Assembly (NCBI RefSeq): GCF_028864635.1 | Contig: NZ_CP104850.1 | Coordinates: 124,001-188,000 of the forward strand | Source: Cloacibacterium sp. TD35 | Lineage (GTDB): Bacteria; Bacteroidota; Bacteroidia; Flavobacteriales; Weeksellaceae | DNA length: 64,000 nucleotides | Direction: 5' to 3' | In this document: positions 1-9,287 of the stretch, piece by piece | How positions within the stretch are numbered: the first letter of the stretch is position 1 | Layout of the letters: each line of letters starts with the position of its first letter | The notes under the pieces: model-generated | What the model saw: only the letters and a program-made list of their open reading frames with translations | What the model was told of the DNA's origin: nothing | Databases searched by the model: none | Program-made: the position numbers and the translations under genes

Positions 1-581
1 TTTCCTACTACTGTAGCACCTGCAGGAACATCTTTTAGCACTACTGCTCCAGCTCCTACTATAGCATCTTCACCAATGGTTACACCAGGTATAATTCTTG
101 CTCCAATTCCAATTTGTGCTCTTTTTTTAATCAAAATATTTCCTGCCATGGTAACACTTGGCGAGATATGCACATAATCTTCAATGATACAATCATGCTC
201 TATAACTGCTGCTGTATTGATAATACAATGTTTGCCTATTTTTACTTCTGCATTTACACAGACTTGTGGCATTACTACAGTTCCTTCTCCTAGTTCAGAG
301 AATCTGGAAACAAAAGCACTTCTATGAATAAGGGTTTCGAAATCACACCAGGCTGATAGTTTATTCACTATTCTTTCTCTGGCCAGAGCATTTCCTATTG
401 CTACTATTACTTTATGTTTTTTCAGTAATTCTTCGGTAGGTTTATAAATTTCTAGGTGATGAAAAAAATCTGCTGGAGGATTATCATCTACCAAATATTC
501 TAGCAACATATCATTTGATAAAATGATATCATAAATTACTTTGGCATGACCACCTGCCCCATATAAAACCAGACTATTCAT
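1..581 (-). CDS. Sugar O/N-acyltransferase of the NeuD/PglD type, partial (C-terminus beyond window)
   Basis: The reading frame opens with an ATG at 581 and runs off the window edge without a stop, giving 193 residues. It begins MNSLVLYGAGGHAKVIYD, a Rossmann-like nucleotide-binding start with GAGGHAK, typical of the PglD/NeuD N-terminal domain. A left-handed beta-helix of hexapeptide repeats follows, with runs such as IGIGARIIPGVTIGEDAIVG. Family members transfer an acetyl group from acetyl-CoA to an amino sugar, for example a UDP-4-amino sugar or sialic acid. It lies 25 nt downstream of the PglC-like sugar transferase, the pairing known from bacillosamine-type pathways, so an amino-sugar acetyltransferase is likely. 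The exact substrate cannot be read from the sequence. Confidence 0.85.
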   Translation of the reverse strand, partial: MNSLVLYGAGGHAKVIYDIILSNDMLLEYLVDDNPPADFFHHLEIYKPTEELLKKHKVIVAIGNALARERIVNKLSAWCDFETLIHRSAFVSRFSELGEGTVVMPQVCVNAEVKIGKHCIINTAAVIEHDCIIEDYVHISPSVTMAGNILIKKRAQIGIGARIIPGVTIGEDAIVGAGAVVLKDVPAGATVVG

Positions 582-606
582 TTCCTTTAAATGCAATATT
601 AGTAGC

Positions 607-1179
607 CTATCCTTCTCTATTTATCCCTTCTAGCTTAAGTACTTTTTTCAAAGTTATAAACATTATTTGTAAATCTAATAAAAAACTCATGTTTTCTACA
701 TACCATACATCAAAGGTGAATTTTTTATTCCATTCTACAGCATTTCTTCCATTGATTTGTGCCCAACCTGTAATCCCGGGTTTTACCAGATGTCTTTTTC
801 TCTGAAAATCATTATAAAGGGGTAGATATTCTGGAAGTAAAGGCCTTGGTCCTATGAGGCTCATGTTCCCGAGGAGAACATTTATTAACTGAGGAATTTC
901 GTCTAAAGAAGTTTTTCTTACAATTTTCCCCACACTAGTTAATCGTTCTTCATCTGATAAAAGACACCCCTGTTCATCTTTTCTATCATTCATAGTTTTA
1001 AACTTGATAATTCTAAAAATTTCACCATTTTTACCGGGTCTATTTTGCAAGAAAAAAACCTTTCCTTTGTTTGTTATTAACAAAGCAATACATATCATTA
1101 TAAAAATAGGACTTAGCACTAAAATCCCAATTAAAGATAGTATTATATCCAGAAATGGTTTGAAAATTTTTTTATACAT
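607..1179 (-). CDS. Bacterial sugar transferase, PglC/WcaJ-like initiating glycosyl-1-phosphate transferase
   Basis: About 190 residues. It starts with one hydrophobic membrane segment ([19 protein letters not shown], about residues 8-27). The conserved catalytic core follows: [17 protein letters not shown], then [29 protein letters not shown], and [15 protein letters not shown]. Such enzymes move a sugar-1-phosphate from a UDP-sugar to undecaprenyl phosphate at the inner membrane, the first step in building a polysaccharide repeat unit. The short form without extra N-terminal helices resembles PglC. I start at the ATG at 1179; a GTG nine bases upstream would give a three-residue extension. 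The acetyltransferase gene follows immediately. Confidence 0.92.
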   Translation of the reverse strand: MYKKIFKPFLDIILSLIGILVLSPIFIMICIALLITNKGKVFFLQNRPGKNGEIFRIIKFKTMNDRKDEQGCLLSDEERLTSVGKIVRKTSLDEIPQLINVLLGNMSLIGPRPLLPEYLPLYNDFQRKRHLVKPGITGWAQINGRNAVEWNKKFTFDVWYVENMSFLLDLQIMFITLKKVLKLEGINREG

Positions 1180-1234
1180 ATAACCCACAAATTTAATTTT
1201 TTTTCAAGTGAAAGGCTAATTATTTAACATTTTT

Positions 1235-1699
1235 TTAGGAAGGTAATTGGTTTAAAATTTCATCGTATTCATAACCTTTTGAAATCAAGAATTTTATCAT
1301 TTTTTGCTTCTTTTGATATTCTTTCATTCCTTTATAAGTGGGCATTTGTTTTTCTATAAAATTTTGGATGACATCGTAATAATCTTTTGGGTTAATCTCT
1401 TGAAATGAGATGTTTATAAGTTTATCAGTAATCCCTTTTACGCGAAGATTTTGTTTTATTTTATTTTTTCCCCATTTTTTAATGTAGAATTTTCCTCGTG
1501 TATAACTTCTGGCGAATCTTTCTTCATTTAAATAGTTTTCTTTTATAAGAAAAAGTATCAATTCTTCTTTTGCTTCAGGAATGAGCAAAAACTCTTTCAT
1601 TTTTTGCTCTACCTCTGCATGACAACGGTCTTGGTATACGCAATAGTTTACCAATTTTTGTTTAATTTCTTCAAAAGTATAGCTCTTATTTTCTTTCAT
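1235..1699 (-). CDS. recX: Regulatory protein RecX
   Basis: 154 residues made of repeated three-helix units typical of RecX. Recognisable parts are LVNYCVYQDRCHAEVEQKM near the N-terminus, LIKENYLNEERFARSYTRGK in the middle, and GKNKIKQNLRVKGI. RecX binds RecA filaments and modulates their recombinase and co-protease activity. recA is not adjacent; the gene sits between the sugar transferase and a small secreted protein. The start is the ATG at 1699; a TTG two codons earlier is less likely. Confidence 0.9.
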   Translation of the reverse strand: MKENKSYTFEEIKQKLVNYCVYQDRCHAEVEQKMKEFLLIPEAKEELILFLIKENYLNEERFARSYTRGKFYIKKWGKNKIKQNLRVKGITDKLINISFQEINPKDYYDVIQNFIEKQMPTYKGMKEYQKKQKMIKFLISKGYEYDEILNQLPS

Positions 1700-1722
1700 T
1701 TTCAAAAAAAAAACCGAAAGTT

Positions 1723-2019
1723 TTATTTCTGTTTTTGATAGTTATTTTTTGTTCTAAAAGTTTTCTCTTTATTTACATAAAAAATAAGCAACAAAGCAGA
1801 AATAACCAAAATGGATAAAAATCCATCTATGGGGATTGCATCTGTTTCTGGTCCAGGAGGGTTTGAAGGACCATCTCCTGTAGCCTGACTTTCTATAGCA
1901 GAACTTGATGTTTCTGTAACTGCATTTTCAGACTGCTGAAAACTATTTTGGGTAGCTTCTTGGCTATTAACCAACAAGTTAAAGACACATAAAAATAATA
2001 TGGATAAAAAAAATCTCAT
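1723..2019 (-). CDS. Small secreted protein with a PID-CTERM-like sorting tail
   Basis: 98 residues. A signal peptide (MRFFLSILFLCVFNLLVNSQ) leads into a Ser/Glu/Thr-rich stretch. A proline-rich motif with PIDGFLSILVISALLLIFY follows, then a short basic tail. Motif, hydrophobic segment and basic end match the layout of the flavobacterial PID-CTERM domain, described as a protein-sorting signal. No catalytic domain is visible and the function is unknown. It lies downstream of the giant T9SS protein, about 255 nt away. A TAnnTTTG-type box at 2057-2064 suggests its own transcript. Confidence 0.6.
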   Translation of the reverse strand: MRFFLSILFLCVFNLLVNSQEATQNSFQQSENAVTETSSSAIESQATGDGPSNPPGPETDAIPIDGFLSILVISALLLIFYVNKEKTFRTKNNYQKQK

Positions 2020-2056
2020 TCGTTTTTTCTCTAATTTTTAGAAATTTATTTTTCAG

Positions 2057-2064
2057 CAAATATA
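2057..2064 (-). promoter_or_regulatory. Candidate -7 box (TATATTTG) before the PID-CTERM gene
   Basis: Read on the minus strand this is TATATTTG, a full match to the Bacteroidota -7 consensus TAnnTTTG, about 38 nt before the start codon at 2019. No clear TTG at the -33 spacing was found, so the call rests on the -7 box alone. Confidence 0.35.
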
Positions 2065-2273
2065 ATTCTAAAAAACACATTAATCACATTAGATAATTTA
2101 TTTTTCTACTCTTTTAACTATTTTTCTAAAGCTTTATTATGTTAAATTAAAAGTTTTTTAACTTAATGCCTTTAAAAATTTACAATCTATTTATTGACAG
2201 TATGCCTTCTACAAATAAAAAATAATTACGTGACTGTATATTTATATTTTTTAATTCATTTTACTATGAACTC

Positions 2274-5200
2274 TTATTTAATAATTTTTTTTGTTATTAT
2301 TTTTTCTGAAATTTTTATTTCTAAAACTGATACTCCTTTACTAAGCATATGCCCTTGTATAGTAAGTTTTTTCAGATTACTAGATTTAAAAGTTCTAAGC
2401 AGTTTTCCCGAAGCATCATAAACCTTCACACTTTCTATAATATCTCCTGCTTCTATTACAAAATCATCTGCATTCTTATATATAATTACTTCTTTTTTAT
2501 TTACTTCAACTGTACTTAGTACTGAACCTGGCTTATATACAATTTGAAAACGAGTTCTATCATCTCCCGATTCTGCATAGAATTTATATGATTCATTTGA
2601 AAGACTGGCATAGATATTTTCCTTCTTGTCATATAGATAAATTTGTTGACCTGAAGCAAATACGCCTTCTACTTTTGACAAAGATATTTCATGAATTCCA
2701 GATTCGTAAAACTTGGCTCCTAATGAAACCTTGTCTTCAATACTTAATGGATAATTTCTTCCTTCAATTACTAACTTTTCATTATCTAATATTGTATAAA
2801 ATGAATCTGCTCCTTCTACCATTATTGGTGCATCATAATTTACATCAAAACCATCTGTAGAGCCTTGTACGTATCCAATTAATATTGGGCTTACAAAGTT
2901 CAAAGGTGTTTTCAGTTCTATCCAAAAACGATCTTTTGTGACTTGTGCTGCTCTAAATGTATTGAAGAACGCTCCTTGATTTGATTTATCTCTAGTATTA
3001 TTATAAAAATAAATAGTTCCTGGCGTATGAGCTCTTATGACAAACCCCTGACCTGGTTTAATAATATTATTTGGAGTAACCGCTGGTGGTCTTGATGGAT
3101 CAAATCCATAAGGTGCAGCAACTCCTCCTACTCCTGTATATACAGCATAATTATTTATATAACCTACTTTAGGATACTCATTTCCTTGCATTTCAGGATT
3201 AAAATTGGTATTGGTCCAGAAATAAGCAATTTTATTAATATTACCCTGATTAAGAGTGAAAAATGTCTCAAAATTAACATTTGAAGGATATGGATTCGAA
3301 ATAAGATTATACCCTAAACCGTTTTTCATTACTTGAATTGGTATACCTCCATTATTAGGCACTCCCACAAAAACTCCTTCAAAGTTTACTTTGTCTGTAG
3401 TGTAATCATTAGGTGCTCTTATCGCATATCCTTTACCTGGAACAAAATTATATGTAGATGTGTTTTCTAATGAAGTGGTACTATATACCCCTGTAGGATA
3501 AATATTTCTAACAAATATCCCATCAAAGTAATTAGTAGTTTCATTGTAAACATAAAATCTGCTGGTTAAAGTATTCGGTGAAAAATTCCTTAGATTTTGT
3601 CCATTAACAGGGGGTCCCCAGTAGGTATAATCTAACCTTTTCATATTACTTATTCTTTTCACCGTAACATTTCCTATATTGACTGCAGCATCATTATTCT
3701 GCTTTAGGTTAGCGTCTGAGTCTACAACTACATCTCCGGCAAGGCTTTCATTTTTAATATAATTCTGAATTTCCAAACTTGATTTAGGTTTTACCAAAAG
3801 TTTTCCACCAGATTTTACAATTACGCTTCTAGCTAAGCCGTGTGTCCCGTTTGTATTTGTTGGGAGCTCTACTGGAGTTCTTATGATTACACATTTCTTG
3901 ATATCCGGAACATTAGAAGGTTTCCACTTGTCTCCTTGGTTCCAATCTATCATTCCCGGCTCTCTCCATACTTTTGTATCATTATAAACCACTGTAGTTC
4001 CCACTGCTGGGCAACCACTAAGAAAAGTTGCACTCGCTTGAATCGTCCAAAAAGGTTTTTCGAATTCATCTAAAGGTGGTTTCACACAAACCTCTCTGGC
4101 TAATGTATTTCCAAGAGGTGTGGTACAGGTTTTATCATACAATACTACATTATCCGCTCCAGACCAGTCAAAGTCTCTATCTAGTGGAATATTACCATGC
4201 AGTTTAATATTGTCTAATGTTGCTACACTTTCATAATACCCTGAACTAAAGCCTCTAGAATACAGAGAAAAACGGATAAGTAAATTACTAGATCTAGGAA
4301 CTCCTGAAGCATCTAAATCTATTGATACTTTATTCCAAAACAAAGGATTTCCTGTATTCAAGACATAGGTTTTAAAAGACACCCAATTAGTTCCATCTAT
4401 TGAGTATTCAACTTTAAAATAACCATCAGTTTCTATTAATGCAATCGAAAAATAGTAAAGGTCAAAATCTAATTTTATTTGATTCGGCAAAAATAAAGTA
4501 GTATCATAAGTAGAAGTTGTAACCAAATGTCTTAAAACATTCTTATTAATCCTTTCGGCTCCATCAGAATTCATAATAGCAAAGTTACCTCCAAAATAAC
4601 CAGATGAAACGGATGAAGCAATAGCTTCATGAGGAGGATTAGTTTGCGCATAAGGACTTGCTTTAACTGTCCAATTATAAGAATAAGGAGTAGTATTTGT
4701 CCCAAGATAAGTATCTGCTACAACATTATAAAATGCACCAAGCCCAGCATCAAATTTTTCATCCAATAAAGTAACCTCTCTATTATCTCCCCAAACAGAA
4801 AGCAATAGATAAGGATCATCTTCACCACAAATTGTCTCAGGAGTTGGTGTGAAAGTAACTTGAGGTATAGGGTCAATTCTTGCTAGAATAGGATATCTAA
4901 AAGGTGTTTCTTTACCATTTGTATCTACTACACTCACATAGAATGTTGTAGTTGCAGACAAATTAGGAGCATAGTTAGCTCCTGTGAATAATAAGTTACC
5001 TCCATATTTTGCATCATACCATTTAAAATCAACTGCATTAGCATCACTTCCATATACAATCATAGGAACTACGCCTACATCACATCTACTAAATTCACTT
5101 GGTTTTGATGTATCAAGTTTAGCATTATTATCTTCAACTACAGAGAATACATAATCTTCTACCTCTCCATAAGAAGTACTTAATCCACATGAACTAGTAG

Positions 5201-7046
5201 TTTTGACAGACATTACAGCAATACGAATTCTATAATCCCCTAAAGCCTGATTTGCCGGAATAATAAAACCAAAGGTTACCGAACCTGTGCTATAATTCTG
5301 TAAAGAATAAACCACTTCTGAACTGCTAAAAGTACCATCTCTATTCCAATCTACCCATGCCATCCAATATCCCCAACCAACAGTACTACCAGATGAAACG
5401 GTACCTGTACAAATTGACTCTACATTTACTACTGAGCCCCGAACCTGTTGTGCTTTTGGAGTAAGTCCAGTAAAATCTTGATACACTCCATTGGTTCCTG
5501 ATTGTGTAGAAACATTGGCTGTAAGAAAATCATCATTTAAAACTCCAATATATTTAAAACTTTTTATATACAATTTACCTGTATTGGATGTATTAAAAGT
5601 AGGGGTACAATATGTTAATGTAGTTGTATACGAAACACTACTCGAATAATAGGTGCTTCCTGAACTAACACAAGTTATTTTCCTTCTATAATAATAGGTG
5701 GTAGAAGTGCTTTCAGAAGTAATACTAGCTGTAGGAGAGGTAGCTCCTGCTATTGTAGACCAATTGAAATTGTCTGGAGATTTTTCCCATTGATAAGTAT
5801 AGGCTACCGTATTATTACTGCTACCTGATACAGATGCGGTAAATACTGAAGTTGGATTTCCTGATGTAGGACTTACAGAGGCTGTTCCTCCACTTGAAAC
5901 ACTACAAGTAGGTTCTGAAACCACCACTATATAATCTTCGGCCTGACCATAGAGAGTAGCTGCGCAAGGATCTGTAATCGCCCCTCTATTTTTTATTACC
6001 CTCATAGTAGTATTACCTGCCAACGCTGTAGCAGGAACAGCTATGCTCCCAGTAACTGAACCAGAAGATACATTAGTAATGGTGCCAATATCATAAATTT
6101 CATTAGCATTATTACCAAAAACTCCGTTTTGATCCCAATCTATATAAACTCTGAAATTATTAGTGTTGTTTCCATTTGTATTTCCTGATAATGAAATGGA
6201 ATAGGAATCTCCTTTTAATACACTTGATGATGCACAAAAATATTCATTAGAAGGCGATCCATTAATTGTACCCGATGTGGTATTATTTATACCTGCAAAA
6301 GTTACATTGGTAATAGGTTCAACGTCTGTGGTAAAAGATTTAGCACAGTATTTAGTTGTATAAGTAATCTTTATCTGGCCATTACCGCCTGAACCTCCTA
6401 ATCTTTTTGTAGGATTATTTACAAAAGCGCCTCCGCCTCCGCCTCCAGGCAAACTTCCTGCTAATCCATCACCTCCACTAGCAACACCTCCATTTCCTCC
6501 ATTTCCTCCATTTCCTCCATTTCCTCCATTTCCTGCGAATGTTGCAGACCCATCCCCTCCATTTGCTCCTAAAACTATCACTGTTCCTACCGAACCTGCC
6601 TGAATCATTCCTCCTAAAACATTTCCTCCATTAGGAGCTTGTCCCCCTAAACCTCCTTTTGCTAAAAGTGTTGAAAACGAGGAATCTCCTCCTGAGGCTC
6701 CAGCTGTAGCAGCACCTATTCCACCAGCTCCCACTACATAATTAAAACTTGCTCCAGGTGTAACCGTTAATGTAGAACTTACGTAAGTGCCTCCTGCTCC
6801 ACCGCCACCTCCTTTTACGTTATTAACAGAACTTCCACCGCCAGCTCCGCCACCGCCCCAAAGTTCTACTGTAATAGAAGTAACATCACATGGTACTGTA
6901 AAGGTTCCTGCCCCAGTTGCAGTTATGGTTTGTGTTACTGGTGTTTGTGCAAAAAAGAAATGAGATATAAAGAAAAACAAAATATAAAGATACTTCTCAT
7001 TCTTTCGATAAAAGAAAGTTAATAAGGAGTCTATATTTATTTTCAT
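2274..7046 (-). CDS. Giant secreted protein: glycine-rich N-terminus, two GEVED domains, T9SS type C sorting signal
   Basis: 1590 residues. An extended signal peptide ends near FFFAQ (about residue 34). A glycine-rich domain follows (about 65-225), with GGGGAGG and a run of NGG units. Next come a GEVED-type domain ending in YGQAEDYIVVV, an Ig-like segment, and a second GEVED domain ending in YGEVEDYVFSV. The middle and C-terminal parts are beta-rich. The last 75 or so residues (IIESVKVYDASGKLL to ITKKIIK) resemble the ChiA-type, type C T9SS signal; no YPNP motif is present. It is therefore expected to cross the outer membrane by type IX secretion and act at the cell surface or outside, perhaps in adhesion. 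No catalytic site was recognised. It lies inside the polysaccharide locus. Confidence 0.88.
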   Translation of the reverse strand: MKINIDSLLTFFYRKNEKYLYILFFFISHFFFAQTPVTQTITATGAGTFTVPCDVTSITVELWGGGGAGGGSSVNNVKGGGGGAGGTYVSSTLTVTPGASFNYVVGAGGIGAATAGASGGDSSFSTLLAKGGLGGQAPNGGNVLGGMIQAGSVGTVIVLGANGGDGSATFAGNGGNGGNGGNGGNGGVASGGDGLAGSLPGGGGGGAFVNNPTKRLGGSGGNGQIKITYTTKYCAKSFTTDVEPITNVTFAGINNTTSGTINGSPSNEYFCASSSVLKGDSYSISLSGNTNGNNTNNFRVYIDWDQNGVFGNNANEIYDIGTITNVSSGSVTGSIAVPATALAGNTTMRVIKNRGAITDPCAATLYGQAEDYIVVVSEPTCSVSSGGTASVSPTSGNPTSVFTASVSGSSNNTVAYTYQWEKSPDNFNWSTIAGATSPTASITSESTSTTYYYRRKITCVSSGSTYYSSSVSYTTTLTYCTPTFNTSNTGKLYIKSFKYIGVLNDDFLTANVSTQSGTNGVYQDFTGLTPKAQQVRGSVVNVESICTGTVSSGSTVGWGYWMAWVDWNRDGTFSSSEVVYSLQNYSTGSVTFGFIIPANQALGDYRIRIAVMSVKTTSSCGLSTSYGEVEDYVFSVVEDNNAKLDTSKPSEFSRCDVGVVPMIVYGSDANAVDFKWYDAKYGGNLLFTGANYAPNLSATTTFYVSVVDTNGKETPFRYPILARIDPIPQVTFTPTPETICGEDDPYLLLSVWGDNREVTLLDEKFDAGLGAFYNVVADTYLGTNTTPYSYNWTVKASPYAQTNPPHEAIASSVSSGYFGGNFAIMNSDGAERINKNVLRHLVTTSTYDTTLFLPNQIKLDFDLYYFSIALIETDGYFKVEYSIDGTNWVSFKTYVLNTGNPLFWNKVSIDLDASGVPRSSNLLIRFSLYSRGFSSGYYESVATLDNIKLHGNIPLDRDFDWSGADNVVLYDKTCTTPLGNTLAREVCVKPPLDEFEKPFWTIQASATFLSGCPAVGTTVVYNDTKVWREPGMIDWNQGDKWKPSNVPDIKKCVIIRTPVELPTNTNGTHGLARSVIVKSGGKLLVKPKSSLEIQNYIKNESLAGDVVVDSDANLKQNNDAAVNIGNVTVKRISNMKRLDYTYWGPPVNGQNLRNFSPNTLTSRFYVYNETTNYFDGIFVRNIYPTGVYSTTSLENTSTYNFVPGKGYAIRAPNDYTTDKVNFEGVFVGVPNNGGIPIQVMKNGLGYNLISNPYPSNVNFETFFTLNQGNINKIAYFWTNTNFNPEMQGNEYPKVGYINNYAVYTGVGGVAAPYGFDPSRPPAVTPNNIIKPGQGFVIRAHTPGTIYFYNNTRDKSNQGAFFNTFRAAQVTKDRFWIELKTPLNFVSPILIGYVQGSTDGFDVNYDAPIMVEGADSFYTILDNEKLVIEGRNYPLSIEDKVSLGAKFYESGIHEISLSKVEGVFASGQQIYLYDKKENIYASLSNESYKFYAESGDDRTRFQIVYKPGSVLSTVEVNKKEVIIYKNADDFVIEAGDIIESVKVYDASGKLLRTFKSSNLKKLTIQGHMLSKGVSVLEIKISEKIITKKIIK
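6491..6535. repeat. 9-bp in-frame tandem repeat in the glycine-rich domain
   Basis: The unit CATTTCCTC (plus strand) occurs four times exactly and a fifth time with one change (final G). On the coding strand each unit encodes Gly-Gly-Asn. Copy-number change would alter the length of the glycine-rich region without a frameshift. Confidence 0.85.
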
Positions 7047-7176
7047 ATTACTATTTTATTATATTATTTAATTAAACGAAAGTTTAATTTGTATTATTTT
7101 TTCACGATCAAAAAAAATAATTTATATCATTATTTTTTCTTAAAGAATATTTGTCATATTTCTTTATGACCTCTTG

Positions 7177-9135
7177 CTATTTTTTAATCCACCTATACTG
7201 ATGTGACTCAATTTCAATCATATAGCTTCCTACAGGTAATGCAGCAATATTAATACCATTATTTGCATTTACTACTCCTGACTGCCATAATTTCCCATCT
7301 AAATTATAAATTTTATATGGTTTTTTCTCTTTATTTCCTAAAAATTTAATCTCATAACTAGCTGGGTTTGGATAAAGTTTCAATGGCTGAATTTTATCTG
7401 AACTCACGGTAGAGAGAAAAGAGGTATTATTATTTACCGTAGATCCTTTAGTTAAAATTTGATTTTCTTCATTAAAAGTTATGGAGCTAACAGTAAAACT
7501 AACTGGCACTGCAAAAATCTGACCATTCACATTGTGATCTAATACAACATCCATAACATCCCCAGAAGCGCTTTTTATTTTTATAGGAAGTAGCATTTCA
7601 AAAAATTCTGGAGCAGACGCTATGCTTTTCGTTTGTAGAACTTGAAACACTACTGTTTTATCTGGGTTTTGTTTCCAATTGATATTATAAATTGGGTAGC
7701 CTTCTCCGAAATACCAGTCATTAAAAAATTCTGTAAAATCTTTTCCAGTAGAAGTTTCAAAAGAAGATTTAAAATCCATTCCAGACGCATATCCATAAGC
7801 ATAATTGGTAGAGTATTCTCTCAATGCTTGATAAAAAGCATCTTCTCCTACCATCCATTTTAGCATTCTGAGCAAATATGAACCTTTATCATAAGAAAGT
7901 CTGCCACTGAAAAGTATACCTAATGATTCTAAATTGGCATCAGAAACAAAAACACTTCCTCCGGGAGCACTTGTGATATTATTTATAATTCCCTGTAAAT
8001 AACTTGTAAATGCCGTCTTATTTCCTGCATTGGTTATTTTTTCATTGTACAGATGTTCTGCAAATCTTGCAAACCCTTCATTTATCCATACACCATTCCA
8101 TGTTTTACAAGTTGTTTTGTCACCAAACCATTGATGGGCTAATTCATGTGCTGTGGTACTTAAACTTGTCCACACTCCCATAGAAGACATGGTAGGATGT
8201 TCCATTCCACCAGAGAAATCAAACTCCATGTGGCCATATTTTTCGTCTCGATAAGGATATGGGCCGAAGTAAGTCTCAAAGTGTTCCATCATTGGCTTGG
8301 TTGCATTGATGGCATTAAGATTAGTAGTCGTAGCATTAGAAGGATATACATAATTTAAAAATGGAAAAGGAGGATTCCCTATGGTATCTGTATATTTGTT
8401 ATAATTGGTAACCCCTATTGCTATTAAGTATGCAGGAATAGGATAATTGGTTTGCCAAATTGTTTTTAATTGAGTCCCAGAAATCGCTGTTTCTGAAATT
8501 AATTTACCATTAGCCGCTACAAAAATCCCCGAAGGGGTAGTGACCTCTATTCTTACTTTTTCTATTTTATCATTAAGACTTTGTTTGGTTGGGAACCAAT
8601 CTCTTGCGCCGTATGGCTCTGAAAGAGTGTAAATTACATATGGCTTACTGCCACTATTATCTTGCCTTGCCCTGGTATAAGAGGGAATAATGTTTTCGTT
8701 TACGGGAGTTCCAGAATAAGAAACGGAAATTGAGTCTAATACGTTTTCATTCAATTGAGTAGGGAAATCAATTTTAAGTTCATTGGTGGTTAGTTGAGAA
8801 AATGGAATATTCGCTCCTTTGTAATTAACCTCAGAAACCGTAAGTGCATCATTTAAATCAAAATAAATACTACTTATTTTCTGATTGGGAACAAAATGAG
8901 AAGTAACAGTTCCTGTAATTTTCCCTGTGGCAGAAGGATCTAAAGAGAGTTCTAGTCTCTGATACCTTAAATCATAATTTAATGTATTAGGGTTTACGTT
9001 CCTCCCAGAAACCATCATTTTTTGGTATCTAGCCAGTTCACTTTTAGTATGGGCATCTAAAGCGGTGTCTTTTGGCTGCTGCCCAGTAAGCCAAAGACCT
9101 GCTAATGAGAGCATTAGCATGTAGAGATTTTTCAT
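7177..9135 (-). CDS. Secreted M1-family zinc aminopeptidase with T9SS type A sorting domain
   Basis: 652 residues. The N-terminal signal peptide is MKNLYMLMLSLAGLWLTGQ. The zinc site is HELAH at residues 330-334 with the third ligand in WINEGFA (Glu353), giving HEXXH-X18-E. A GGMEHPTM stretch stands in for the GAMEN exopeptidase motif upstream. The C-terminal 75 residues contain LKLYPNPAS and end in SYMIEIESHQYRWIKK, a type A T9SS signal. The family removes N-terminal residues from peptides; this one should be exported and probably anchored at the surface. The preceding gene in the same direction is a GT4; a TATATTTG box sits 21 nt upstream of the start. Confidence 0.93.
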   Translation of the reverse strand: MKNLYMLMLSLAGLWLTGQQPKDTALDAHTKSELARYQKMMVSGRNVNPNTLNYDLRYQRLELSLDPSATGKITGTVTSHFVPNQKISSIYFDLNDALTVSEVNYKGANIPFSQLTTNELKIDFPTQLNENVLDSISVSYSGTPVNENIIPSYTRARQDNSGSKPYVIYTLSEPYGARDWFPTKQSLNDKIEKVRIEVTTPSGIFVAANGKLISETAISGTQLKTIWQTNYPIPAYLIAIGVTNYNKYTDTIGNPPFPFLNYVYPSNATTTNLNAINATKPMMEHFETYFGPYPYRDEKYGHMEFDFSGGMEHPTMSSMGVWTSLSTTAHELAHQWFGDKTTCKTWNGVWINEGFARFAEHLYNEKITNAGNKTAFTSYLQGIINNITSAPGGSVFVSDANLESLGILFSGRLSYDKGSYLLRMLKWMVGEDAFYQALREYSTNYAYGYASGMDFKSSFETSTGKDFTEFFNDWYFGEGYPIYNINWKQNPDKTVVFQVLQTKSIASAPEFFEMLLPIKIKSASGDVMDVVLDHNVNGQIFAVPVSFTVSSITFNEENQILTKGSTVNNNTSFLSTVSSDKIQPLKLYPNPASYEIKFLGNKEKKPYKIYNLDGKLWQSGVVNANNGINIAALPVGSYMIEIESHQYRWIKK

Positions 9136-9155
9136 ATAACTTTTTAATTAGCAAT

Positions 9156-9163
9156 CAAATATA
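9156..9163 (-). promoter_or_regulatory. Candidate -7 box (TATATTTG) before the M1 peptidase gene
   Basis: Minus-strand TATATTTG matches TAnnTTTG and ends 21 nt before the start codon at 9135. A -33 TTG is not evident at the usual spacing. Confidence 0.4.
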
Positions 9164-9287
9164 AAATTTTTTAGTGCTTACACACTCATCGTTTGTATTT
9201 TTTTTATATGTTGCAAGAATTATTCTCTATAATCCTCTCATTACTAATTTTTTATTGAATCAAAAAAATATTTATTTTTTCATTGGC

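Noticed and set aside
2142-2165. Possible terminator after the giant secreted protein (AAGTT/AACTT).
   Set aside because: Five A/T-rich pairs in AT-rich DNA are not convincing.
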